From positions 186,001 to 250,000 of the forward strand of contig CACBUE010000001.1 in NCBI GenBank assembly GCA_902542325.1: DNA of 64,000 nt, written 5' to 3'. This document shows, in pieces, positions 46,811 to 55,375 of the stretch. This DNA comes from an uncultured SAR86 cluster bacterium (GTDB lineage Bacteria > Pseudomonadota > Gammaproteobacteria > Magnimaribacterales > Magnimaribacteraceae). Position 1 is the first letter of the stretch; every line of letters starts with the position of its first letter. A program made the translations under genes and the position numbers. The notes beneath the pieces were generated by a model. The model worked only from the letters and a program-made list of their open reading frames with translations. It searched no databases and was not told the DNA's origin.

Positions 46811-48249
46811 GAGAAGGACTTGAGGGCTTCAATAGATTTATGGGATCTTTCAATCTTATTATGGATAGCCTCTGTAAGTTGAAAATTATTGCCAGTTAAA
46901 TCAAGAGCCATCCTTAGATGTTTTATTGATGTTTCGTAAGATCCTGTTAAGAAAAAATATTCCGCTCTGGATAGGTGCAATCCAATTAAATTTTTATCAA
47001 GCCCTTGCACCTCTGCTAACCAATACCAAATTTGAGGATCTTTAGGTCTTTTCAATGTGAGATCCTTTAGTATCTTTTCTCCCAATTTATAGTCACCTTT
47101 GTTCATCAATACTCTGTTATAGAGCATTGAGATAGGATAATTGTAAGGATTAGTGCTTAACAGAGACGATGCCAATGCTTCTGCCTCAAAATAATTTTCG
47201 GCTTCAATATGAAGTTCTAAGAGACCTATTTGAAGCATGAGATTTTCACTATCCATTTCTAATGCTTGTCTCATGCTATTTAATGCTTGAGAGTGTTTGT
47301 TGTCCCTAGAATACGCAAGTGCAAGTCCATAGCGCGCTTCTAATTTTTCTCTTTCATCAGATGAATCTGTAAGCTCTTTTTGAAATATTGTTACAGCTTG
47401 TCGAGGTATTTCAGAAAAATGTACGATTGTCCTATTCCTCACAAGATAATAATCAAGTGAATTTCTGTAGTTTTTGTTTTCAAAACCTTGTGCCCTGGAT
47501 TGAGCATCCGCGATTCTATTTTTAGTAAGAGGGTGAGACCTTAAAAACTCAAGTTCGTTCGAACCTGAAAGCCTACTTAAAGATTGTAATTTTTCAAACA
47601 TATAAGAAGTACTTTTTGGATCGAAACCTGCCGATACCATATTTTTAAATCCAATTCTGTCAGCTTCTTGCTCATCGCCTCGACTAAAGGAGAGGTTCTG
47701 CTGAGTAATTGCTTGTTGACCTACTAGAAGAGCATTTGGATTACTAGTTGCCCCAGCAAGAGCTATACTTCCTAGTATCATGAGGGAATTGGCTAAGCTC
47801 CTATCTTTTTGCCTCTGCATTCTTCTTGCGAAGTGTCTTTGACTTAAATGAGCTAATTCATGAGATAGAACAGAAGCAAATTGACCTTCAGTCTCCGCAT
47901 GAAAAATAAGACCAGCATTGATGCCGATAATACCGCCAGGGGCAGCAAAAGCATTAACTGACTTTTCATCTATTAGTGCAATCTCCAATCTTCTATCAGT
48001 TAATTCACTAAATTCAGATAATCTATAAACTAAATGTTCAGAATAATCCTGAGAAACCGGATCGATATATTCTGGTAAAGTTCTTCGGAGTTGGGCCATA
48101 TATAGCCTTCCTAAATTATATTCAGAAGCAATAGATATAACCGAAGAAGAGCTATCTCCTATAACAGGGAGGTCCTCCTCGGAAGAAAATAAGTTGCTAG
48201 ATACCAAGATCAACAAATAGATTATGAATTTCGCTATAATGCTTTGCAT
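46807..48249 (-). CDS. bepA: M48 metalloprotease/chaperone BepA
   Basis: Periplasmic zinc metallopeptidase with a TPR domain that helps LptD/BAM assembly and degrades stalled outer-membrane proteins. Signal peptide (about 1-23), then HELAH at residues 130-134 with the third ligand in QEADRIGF near 195, and a TPR-rich C-terminal half (about 290-480). The 480 residues match E. coli BepA (487). It is divergent from the permease gene at 48324. Confidence 0.92.
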   Translation of the reverse strand: MQSIIAKFIIYLLILVSSNLFSSEEDLPVIGDSSSSVISIASEYNLGRLYMAQLRRTLPEYIDPVSQDYSEHLVYRLSEFSELTDRRLEIALIDEKSVNAFAAPGGIIGINAGLIFHAETEGQFASVLSHELAHLSQRHFARRMQRQKDRSLANSLMILGSIALAGATSNPNALLVGQQAITQQNLSFSRGDEQEADRIGFKNMVSAGFDPKSTSYMFEKLQSLSRLSGSNELEFLRSHPLTKNRIADAQSRAQGFENKNYRNSLDYYLVRNRTIVHFSEIPRQAVTIFQKELTDSSDEREKLEARYGLALAYSRDNKHSQALNSMRQALEMDSENLMLQIGLLELHIEAENYFEAEALASSLLSTNPYNYPISMLYNRVLMNKGDYKLGEKILKDLTLKRPKDPQIWYWLAEVQGLDKNLIGLHLSRAEYFFLTGSYETSIKHLRMALDLTGNNFQLTEAIHNKIERSHKSIEALKSFS

Positions 48250-48323
48250 AAAATTTTTATAACGCTAATTATATTAAATTAAAGAAATAGATTACCTAAA
48301 ATATTATTAGTTCCACAATTATA

Positions 48324-49361
48324 ATGCAGAGTTTATTAGATAAATTTATAAAAAGGTTTTTCTCCAATGAGGAATCTGTATATTTTGCCATCCTACTAAT
48401 ATTTTCTTTCCTTTTTATAATTTTCTTTGGTGATATCTTATTACCAGTAATTATCAGTGTAGTTATAGCGTTTCTTTTAAATGGGTTGATGAATGCTTTG
48501 CTAAAGATGGATATTTCTCAACAACTATCTTTGACCATAACCTTATTAGTCTTTTTTGGCTGCTATATGAGTTTATTTTTAGCTCTTCCTTCAATTGGTA
48601 CAGAAATTAATAATTTATTGCAAAATCTTCCGACAATTGTGAGCTCTTTTCAACAAACTCTAGTTGAGATGAATAATTATTTTTCAAAGGAAGATATCGA
48701 TTTGATTTTCGCTAATTTGAGCAATCAGATTAATAGTTTATTAAGCTCAGCTTTGGGTCAATTAGCAGGGACAATTTCTTTAATGTTTAATGCAATCCTT
48801 TACGCAATAATGATTCCTTTGATGGTCTTCTTTTTCCTGAAGGATAAGAATGAATTACTGCCAATTGCCTCATTTTTACTACCCAAAGAAAATGGATTTA
48901 TGCAATCCGTTTTTTCAGAAATGAATGATCAACTCTTTAATTATGTTACTGGAAAATTTTTGGAAATGATTATTGTTGCTAGTGCCTCATATATCTTATT
49001 CGCTACACTTGGACTTCCTTATGCTGTGTTAATTGCAATACTTGTTGGTCTTTCAGTAATTATCCCAATATTTGGTGCAATTTTAGTGACCGTCCCAGTT
49101 GTTTTGATTGGCCTGTATGAGTGGGGTGTATCTGAGAATTTCTACTGGCTACTGGGATTCTATCTATTAATACAAATTTTAGATGGTAATGTTCTTGTTC
49201 CTATACTTTTTTCGACTAGAAATAATCTTCATCCGGCAGTTATAATTGTAGCTATTCTATTCTTCGGAGGAATTTGGGGTTTTTGGGGGTTATTTTTTGC
49301 CATTCCTCTGGCAACATTCATTAAAGCAATTATTAATTCGTGGCCAGAACCAATTGATTAG
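48324..49361 (+). CDS. AI-2E family transporter (PerM-like permease)
   Basis: Polytopic membrane protein of 345 residues with about eight helices. The N-terminal FFGDILLPVIISVVIAFLLNGLM and the C-terminal GLPYAVLIAILVGLSVIIPIFGAIL and GNVLVPILFS segments match the AI-2E/UPF0118 family, often called PerM. Members are suggested to export AI-2, or act as Na+/H+ antiporters, but the substrate cannot be read from sequence. Its stop overlaps bcp by four bases; the pairing with bepA and bcp is common in gammaproteobacteria. Confidence 0.88.
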   Translation: MQSLLDKFIKRFFSNEESVYFAILLIFSFLFIIFFGDILLPVIISVVIAFLLNGLMNALLKMDISQQLSLTITLLVFFGCYMSLFLALPSIGTEINNLLQNLPTIVSSFQQTLVEMNNYFSKEDIDLIFANLSNQINSLLSSALGQLAGTISLMFNAILYAIMIPLMVFFFLKDKNELLPIASFLLPKENGFMQSVFSEMNDQLFNYVTGKFLEMIIVASASYILFATLGLPYAVLIAILVGLSVIIPIFGAILVTVPVVLIGLYEWGVSENFYWLLGFYLLIQILDGNVLVPILFSTRNNLHPAVIIVAILFFGGIWGFWGLFFAIPLATFIKAIINSWPEPID

Positions 49362-49831
49362 CCCTTAAGAAGTTTTGCTGCCTCAAGAACTTCTTTGGCA
49401 TGACCAGTAACCTTAACTTTTCTCCATTCGTTGACTAATTTCCCTTTTGAGTCAATCAAAAATGTACTTCTCTCTATTCCCATATATTTTTTACCATACA
49501 TGCTCTTTTCTTTTATCACATCGTATTGTTTGCATATTTTTTCATCGGGATCAGATATCAGTTCGAAATTGAATTTCTCATTCTTTTTGAATTTTTCATG
49601 AGATTTTATTGATTCCCTAGATAAACCAAAAATTACAGTATTTGCTCTGGTAAATTGGGCTTTTAAATCTCTGAAGTCTTGACCCTCTGTAGTGCAGCCT
49701 GGAGTGCTATCTTTCGGATAAAAATACAACACTACATTCTTACCTTTAAAATCAGAAAGACTTACATTCTTATTTCCGGTGCATTCGCCCTTAAAGATTG
49801 GGGCTTTATTATTTATTTTAGGTGTTGGCAT
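49358..49831 (-). CDS. bcp: Thioredoxin-dependent peroxiredoxin Bcp
   Basis: Reduces peroxides with thioredoxin as donor. The peroxidatic Cys46 lies in YPKDSTPGCTTEGQDFRDL. The resolving cysteine found five residues later in E. coli BCP is replaced by Gln51, so this is a 1-Cys type or uses another cysteine. The 157 residues are typical. It is divergent from dapA and convergent with the permease. Confidence 0.93.
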   Translation of the reverse strand: MPTPKINNKAPIFKGECTGNKNVSLSDFKGKNVVLYFYPKDSTPGCTTEGQDFRDLKAQFTRANTVIFGLSRESIKSHEKFKKNEKFNFELISDPDEKICKQYDVIKEKSMYGKKYMGIERSTFLIDSKGKLVNEWRKVKVTGHAKEVLEAAKLLKG

Positions 49832-49894
49832 ATCTCCTCCTTTAGAAACATTCTATAATATTGAGATTCTAACATTGAGTTAAAAAAATTATTA

Positions 49895-50791
49895 ATGTTT
49901 AATCTAAAAGGCTCTATTACAGCTCTGGTTACTCCAATGGAATCGGATGGGGAGATAAATTGGGAAGGCTTACAAGATCTAATTGAATGGCACATTAGCG
50001 CTAGCACATCAGGACTAGTGGTGGTTGGAACAACTGGAGAGTCAGCTACCTTAGATGTTTCGGAACATGTCCAACTTATAGAAAGAAGTGTAGATATTTC
50101 TAATGGTAGAATAAAAGTTATAGCTGGCACTGGAGCTAATTCTACAAAAGAAGCTATATATCTAACAACTTCAGCTAAATCTGCAGGTGCTGATGCTGCA
50201 CTATTAGTTACACCCTATTACAATAAGCCAACACAAGAAGGCTTATATCTACATTATCAGTTAATTGCAGATGAAGTTGATCTTCCACAAATTCTTTATA
50301 ATGTGCCTTCAAGAACGGGATGTGATCTCTTGAATGAAACCGTTCTTAGGTTAGTGGATCATCAAAATATCGTTGGTCTGAAAGATGCTACTGGCGATCT
50401 TGGACGCTTAGAAGATTTTATGACCAATTTAGATTCACAACAAAAAGATAACTTTGCTTTATATTCTGGTGACGATCCAACTGCCACTGAATTTATGATA
50501 AATGGTGGAACGGGAACAATTTCAGTAACTTCCAATATTGTTCCTAAAACAATATCAAATATATGTGATTATGCTCTGAGCGGAAATTCCAAGGCAGCTA
50601 GAGAGTTAGATGCAACGCTAGTCAGACTTAATCAAATTCTGTTTATAGAATCTAACCCAATTCCAATAAAATGGATGCTCAATCGAATTGGAAGAATAAC
50701 TGACGGCATAAGATTGCCTTTGTCTCATCTAGACACAAAGTTCCATGATGAAGCTGAGGAAGTTTTGGCTGAATTAAACTTATTAAATTAA
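49895..50791 (+). CDS. dapA: 4-hydroxy-tetrahydrodipicolinate synthase
   Basis: Condenses pyruvate and aspartate semialdehyde in the lysine/diaminopimelate pathway. ALVTPMESDGEINWEGL near residue 10, VGTTGESATL near 42, YYNKPTQEGL near 108, the Schiff-base Lys in IVGLKDATGDLGR near 158-170, and YSGDDPTATEF near 188. The 298 residues are typical. It supplies the mDAP that MurE uses. Its stop overlaps bamC (TAATG). Confidence 0.96.
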   Translation: MFNLKGSITALVTPMESDGEINWEGLQDLIEWHISASTSGLVVVGTTGESATLDVSEHVQLIERSVDISNGRIKVIAGTGANSTKEAIYLTTSAKSAGADAALLVTPYYNKPTQEGLYLHYQLIADEVDLPQILYNVPSRTGCDLLNETVLRLVDHQNIVGLKDATGDLGRLEDFMTNLDSQQKDNFALYSGDDPTATEFMINGGTGTISVTSNIVPKTISNICDYALSGNSKAARELDATLVRLNQILFIESNPIPIKWMLNRIGRITDGIRLPLSHLDTKFHDEAEEVLAELNLLN

Positions 50792-51768
50792 TGTATATGA
50801 ATAAATTTATCTATTTACTGATTGTTCCTCTCTTTTTAAGCTCTTGTAGTTATCTTTTAACTGATCATAAGAATGACTATTTAAGAGAAAAACAAGAAAA
50901 GTCATTAGACTTACCAGAAAATTTGACCACTAGACCGATCATTGATTACTACCCCATAAACTCTTCGAACACTGAGACTATTGGCAATGAATACAATATC
51001 CCTATGCCACAACAAGTATTTTCTTCAGGTACCTCTAATGAGGTAAGGATGCATAAATTAGGTGAAATTAGATGGGTTTATGTTGAAACTTTACCCAGCA
51101 GCGCATGGCCGATGATGAATGATTTCTGGATTACAAGTGGTTATAGCCTGGCAAAATCAGATCCAACATCAGGAATTATCGAGAGCACTAATATAGGAGA
51201 CAGCGAAATAAAGTCCAAACTTGTTATGAAAGTCGAACACGGTATCAGGCAAGCAAGCTCTGAAATTTTTGTCACTCATTTGGAAGAAATTGAAGGTCAA
51301 TGGATACGAGTGGCAGGAGATGATAATCTTGAAGAAGAAACTATGCGAAAGGTGTTAGATTACTTCGCAACTACACCACCAAGTGGAGGTACTTCATTGG
51401 TAGCCTTAAACCTGAATTATGGCCAGAAAGCCGCTCTCATACAAGACGATAGTCAGGTAAGTTTTATTGAGCTTAACTTGGAATATGCTCGTGCTTGGGC
51501 AGCCGTTGATAGAGCACTAAAAGAAGCTTTAATAGACGTAAATGACCTTGATAGAGATGAAGGAGTTTTTTATGTAAACTTTTCAAGAGAAGAGCAAAAG
51601 GGTTTTATTAGAAGAATCTTTTCTGGTGATTCATTTAACGGAGATTTTAAAATCTTAGTTACAGAAATTGATGAAAAAACTTGCAGAGTTACAATAAGTT
51701 CAGAAGTGGAGGAGGCTAAAGCTTACGAGCGGGAGCTTCTTTCAGAAATCAACCAATCATTGTCTTAA
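50791..51768 (+). CDS. bamC: Outer-membrane assembly lipoprotein BamC
   Basis: BAM-complex lipoprotein. Lipobox LSSC (Cys19) follows a signal sequence. An unstructured linker (about 20-75) with [11 protein letters not shown] resembles the BamD-binding segment, and two helix-grip domains follow (about 90-200 and 225-325), including [18 protein letters not shown]. The dapA-bamC-purC order is the E. coli order and supports it. Either ATG at 50791 or 50797 could be the start; the first overlaps the dapA stop. Confidence 0.88.
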   Translation: MYMNKFIYLLIVPLFLSSCSYLLTDHKNDYLREKQEKSLDLPENLTTRPIIDYYPINSSNTETIGNEYNIPMPQQVFSSGTSNEVRMHKLGEIRWVYVETLPSSAWPMMNDFWITSGYSLAKSDPTSGIIESTNIGDSEIKSKLVMKVEHGIRQASSEIFVTHLEEIEGQWIRVAGDDNLEEETMRKVLDYFATTPPSGGTSLVALNLNYGQKAALIQDDSQVSFIELNLEYARAWAAVDRALKEALIDVNDLDRDEGVFYVNFSREEQKGFIRRIFSGDSFNGDFKILVTEIDEKTCRVTISSEVEEAKAYERELLSEINQSLS

Positions 51769-51773
51769 ATTTT

Positions 51774-52490
51774 ATGGAAAATATTGAAAAAGGAGAACTA
51801 ATAACTACAGGAAAGGCTAAATCTTTGTATCAGTCTAATGAATCAGATTACCTGATAATGCACTATCGAGATGATACTTCTGCTTTCGATGGCAAGAAAA
51901 TTGAAAGTTTAGATGGGAAAGGAACCATTAATAATAAATTTAATGCTTTCATAATGGAGTATCTTGAAGGGGAGGGAATTCCTACTCACTTTGAAAAACT
52001 AATCAGTGAAACGGATAGTCTAGTTAAAAGACTTGATATGGCACCTGTAGAGTGTGTTGTAAGAAATGTTGCTGCTGGAAGTATTTGTAAAAGACTAGGT
52101 TTGGAGGAGGGCATGGACTTAAATCCACCTACATTCGAATTCTTTTATAAAGATGATGATCTTGGAGATCCAATGATCAATGAATATCATATTAAATCGT
52201 TCGGTTGGGCTACCGAGGATCAAGTAACTCAAATGCAAACAAAAGCTTTTCAAGTTAATGATGCTCTAAAGAAATTATTTTCTGAAGCCGGAATGATCTT
52301 AGTAGATTACAAGTTAGAATTTGGAGATTTCAAAGGTGAACTTTTGTTAGGAGATGAATTCACGCCAGATGGTTGCCGAGTTTGGGATGTAGAAACTAGA
52401 GAAAAGCTTGATAAAGACAGATTCAGACAAGGTCTAGGAGATGTTGTGGAGTCGTATCAGATAATGGCAAAAAAACTTGGAGTCATTTAG
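51774..52490 (+). CDS. purC: SAICAR synthetase
   Basis: Joins aspartate to CAIR in purine synthesis. [27 protein letters not shown] near residue 13-39, [18 protein letters not shown] near 92-110, [10 protein letters not shown] and [24 protein letters not shown] near 182-205 are characteristic. The 238 residues match E. coli PurC. It is the third gene of dapA-bamC-purC and ends two bases from the convergent korB. Confidence 0.96.
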   Translation: MENIEKGELITTGKAKSLYQSNESDYLIMHYRDDTSAFDGKKIESLDGKGTINNKFNAFIMEYLEGEGIPTHFEKLISETDSLVKRLDMAPVECVVRNVAAGSICKRLGLEEGMDLNPPTFEFFYKDDDLGDPMINEYHIKSFGWATEDQVTQMQTKAFQVNDALKKLFSEAGMILVDYKLEFGDFKGELLLGDEFTPDGCRVWDVETREKLDKDRFRQGLGDVVESYQIMAKKLGVI

Positions 52491-52492
52491 AT

Positions 52493-53548
52493 TTATTTAA
52501 GACCAGAATTTATATCCTTTATTTTTTCTGAACCAGGACATAAATCATTAAGATCCATCTCATTTAAAGGCTTGTCTGAGACGTTTAGAATTTCTTTTAA
52601 ATCCTTAGCTTCTGGATCTGCATAAAGAAGACCTGTTAGAACCTTCCCATCTCTTTGAGATTCTTGAATATTTTGTATGGCCTTGATTTTATCTGCAGGA
52701 TCATAATTTTCGGAGATTTTTTCCAGAGAAAGTAACGAACCATCATGTAAAGGAACATCAACAGTTGATCCTTTTGGATAATCAGTAAGTATTTCCTTTC
52801 CAGAAGGTACAAAGTCTGGCCTAGACAGGGCGTCATTATGTTCTCGAATGTAGTCATAACTTTTAGTAGAGGTGTTGTGATTATTAAAGGTTACACAAGG
52901 AGAAATTATGTCTAAAAAAGAGAAACCTTTATGGGATAAGGCAGCTTTTAGCAAAGGAACTAATTGCTCTTTATCTCCAGAAAAGCTTCTTGCAACAAAA
53001 CTTGCACCTAATTGAATGGCCATGGAAGGTAAATCTATTGAAGGAAATAGATTATCATCGCCATATTTACTTTTCGATTCCAAGTCATTTGTAGCTGAAA
53101 ATTGACCTTTTGTAAGTCCATAAGTGCCATTATTTTCAACTATATATGTCATATTAAGCTGCCTTCTAGCACAGTGAATAAATTGACCAATACCTATTGA
53201 TGCGCTGTCTCCATCTCCAGAAATCCCCAAATATAATAGCTCATGATTCGCCATTGCAGCACCAGTAGCGATTGAAGGCATCCTTCCATGAACTGAGTTG
53301 AATCCATGAGATTGGTTCAAAAAGTAAGCGGGAGCTTTAGACGAACAACCTATTCCTGATAATTTTGCAACCTTGTAAGATTCTATACTGAGTTGAAAGC
53401 AAGCCTCAACTATTGCTGAGCTTATTGAGTCATGCCCACATCCTGCACAAAGGGTAGAGACAGCACCCTCATAATCTCTTCGTGTTAGTCCCAATTCATT
53501 TTTTTCAAGAAGTGGATGATGATTTTTTGGCTTTACTATATAAGTCAT
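52493..53548 (-). CDS. korB: 2-oxoacid:ferredoxin oxidoreductase, beta subunit
   Basis: Thiamine-diphosphate-binding subunit that decarboxylates a 2-oxoacid with CoA and ferredoxin. VSTLCAGCGHDSISSAIVEA near residue 33, GIGCSSKAPAYF near 65, HGRMPSIATGAAMANHEL, GDGDSASIGIGQFIHCARRQL near 112 and TYIVENNGTYGLTKGQFSAT near 134 are diagnostic of the Kor/Vor/Por beta family. It has 351 residues. It lies last in the three-gene operon. A 2-oxoglutarate substrate is the likeliest, but is not proven. Confidence 0.9.
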   Translation of the reverse strand: MTYIVKPKNHHPLLEKNELGLTRRDYEGAVSTLCAGCGHDSISSAIVEACFQLSIESYKVAKLSGIGCSSKAPAYFLNQSHGFNSVHGRMPSIATGAAMANHELLYLGISGDGDSASIGIGQFIHCARRQLNMTYIVENNGTYGLTKGQFSATNDLESKSKYGDDNLFPSIDLPSMAIQLGASFVARSFSGDKEQLVPLLKAALSHKGFSFLDIISPCVTFNNHNTSTKSYDYIREHNDALSRPDFVPSGKEILTDYPKGSTVDVPLHDGSLLSLEKISENYDPADKIKAIQNIQESQRDGKVLTGLLYADPEAKDLKEILNVSDKPLNEMDLNDLCPGSEKIKDINSGLK

Positions 53549-53557
53549 TTAATTTCC

Positions 53558-55375
53558 TTACGAGGCTACTAATGCCGGTTTACCGGATATGTGAGCATTT
53601 ATTTTATTTGTAATATGTTCAGCGGTTATAGGTTGACCATCAAAACAAAGAATAGATACAAGTTTGTCAGGAATTATCCCACCTTCAGCCATAATTAATG
53701 TTCTCATTTGACCATCTCTGTTTTGTTCAACTATAAAAAGCAGATCATGGTCTTCAATGAATTCCCAAACTTCAAGGTTAAATGGGAAGGCCCTAATTCT
53801 CATTGCATCAATATTTAAATTTTGTTCATCGAGAACATCAAGAGCCTCTTGCATAGAGCAATCTGTACTTCCAAAATAAATAATTCCCATCGAACTAGTA
53901 TTCTTTTCTTGATTAAATACTGGACTAGGCACTAAAGAAGAGGCTGTTTGAAATTTCTTTACAAGTCTTGTTAGCATTTCAGCATTTTTAACCCCATCTT
54001 CAGTATAACCGGCATATTCATCATGTGAGGTACCTCTTGTAAAATATGCCCCTTTTTCTGGATGTGTTCCAGGATATGTTCGATAAGGTATGCCATCTCC
54101 ATCAACGTCTAAATATCTTCCAAATTTCTCTATTCCATCTAAATCTTCTTTAGATAATACTTTCCCTCTATCATATTGATTATTATCGTCCCACTCGAAT
54201 TCTTTTGTAGACCAATCATTCATGCCTAGGTCTAAGTCCAGAAGCACAATAACAGGCGTCTGAAGTCGATCTGCTAGATCAAAAGCTTCCACGGCAAAAT
54301 CAAAACACTCCTTAGGATCTGATGGGATTAATAAAATATGTTTTGTATCTCCATGAGAAGCATATGCTGAACACAAGATATCCGACTGTTGCGTTCTGGT
54401 TGGCATACCTGTTGAGGGACCACCTCTTTGCACATTAAATAAAACAGTAGGAACTTCAGCAAAATAGGCTAATCCAATAAACTCGCTCATTAAGGAGACT
54501 CCTGGTCCACTAGTAGCAGTAAAAGCCCTCGCTCCGTTCCAGTTTGCTCCAATAGTCATACCCATGGCAGCTAATTCATCTTCAGCTTGAATAAATGCAA
54601 ATTTATTTTTTTCAGTGCCAATTTCGACCCTCATTTTTTCACTATATTTGCTGTAAGATTCTGCAAGAGATGTGGAAGGTGTAATAGGATACCAGGCACA
54701 AACAGTGGCGCCACCATATACACAACCCAAACCGGCAGCATCATTTCCACTAGTTAGGATTAATCCATCAGTTTTATTTGATTTGTTAACCTTGATATCA
54801 CAATAATCTTTGAAGTTTTCTTCTGCATAGTTATACCCAATGTTGAGAGCTTTTACATTAGGTTCGATGAGTTTTTCTTTACCTTTAAATTGTTCTTCTA
54901 TTAGTGAGATATATATATCTTTATCCATTTCAAGTATAGAAGCTAACAAGCCTACATACCCAAGATTTTTAAAGAGAAGTCTTTGCTTCGGATTGGTGAA
55001 TTCTTGGACGCATAATTTCGTGAGCGGAATTTCTAGGATATTTATATCTTCCCTGCCAAAATCTCTTTTCCAAGAAGAATCATAGATAAGGTAACCTCCC
55101 GCTTTAAGCTCTTCTACATCCTTTTGATAAGATTGAGGATTCATTGCAACAAATAAATCTATGCCTTCTCTTCTACCGAGGTATCCCTTTTCATTGACCC
55201 TTACCTCGAACCAAGTTGGCAAGCCTTGTATATTTGACGGAAAGATATTTTTTGGACTAACAGGTATTCCAGACCTAAAGACTCCTTTAGCAAACATTTG
55301 ATTTGCGCTTGCAGAGCCAGAGCCATTAACATTTGCAAATTTAATTACAAAGTCATTTACAGATTTTATCTTCAT
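53558..55375 (-). CDS. korA: 2-oxoacid:ferredoxin oxidoreductase, fused gamma-alpha subunit
   Basis: The N-terminal ~190 residues form the gamma domain (VKFANVNGSGSASANQMFAKG-like stretch and SRREGIDLFVAMNPQ), fused to the alpha domain (about 210-600) with SGNDAAGLGCVYGGATVCAWYPITPSTSLAES and ATSGPGVSLMSEFIGLA. The protein binds the oxoacid and CoA side of the reaction. ATG at 55375 is used: it overlaps the stop of the upstream gene as TAATG and starts at the conserved gamma domain. It precedes korB by nine bases. The fused architecture is that of the aerobic 2-oxoglutarate oxidoreductase type. Confidence 0.9.
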   Translation of the reverse strand: MKIKSVNDFVIKFANVNGSGSASANQMFAKGVFRSGIPVSPKNIFPSNIQGLPTWFEVRVNEKGYLGRREGIDLFVAMNPQSYQKDVEELKAGGYLIYDSSWKRDFGREDINILEIPLTKLCVQEFTNPKQRLLFKNLGYVGLLASILEMDKDIYISLIEEQFKGKEKLIEPNVKALNIGYNYAEENFKDYCDIKVNKSNKTDGLILTSGNDAAGLGCVYGGATVCAWYPITPSTSLAESYSKYSEKMRVEIGTEKNKFAFIQAEDELAAMGMTIGANWNGARAFTATSGPGVSLMSEFIGLAYFAEVPTVLFNVQRGGPSTGMPTRTQQSDILCSAYASHGDTKHILLIPSDPKECFDFAVEAFDLADRLQTPVIVLLDLDLGMNDWSTKEFEWDDNNQYDRGKVLSKEDLDGIEKFGRYLDVDGDGIPYRTYPGTHPEKGAYFTRGTSHDEYAGYTEDGVKNAEMLTRLVKKFQTASSLVPSPVFNQEKNTSSMGIIYFGSTDCSMQEALDVLDEQNLNIDAMRIRAFPFNLEVWEFIEDHDLLFIVEQNRDGQMRTLIMAEGGIIPDKLVSILCFDGQPITAEHITNKINAHISGKPALVAS

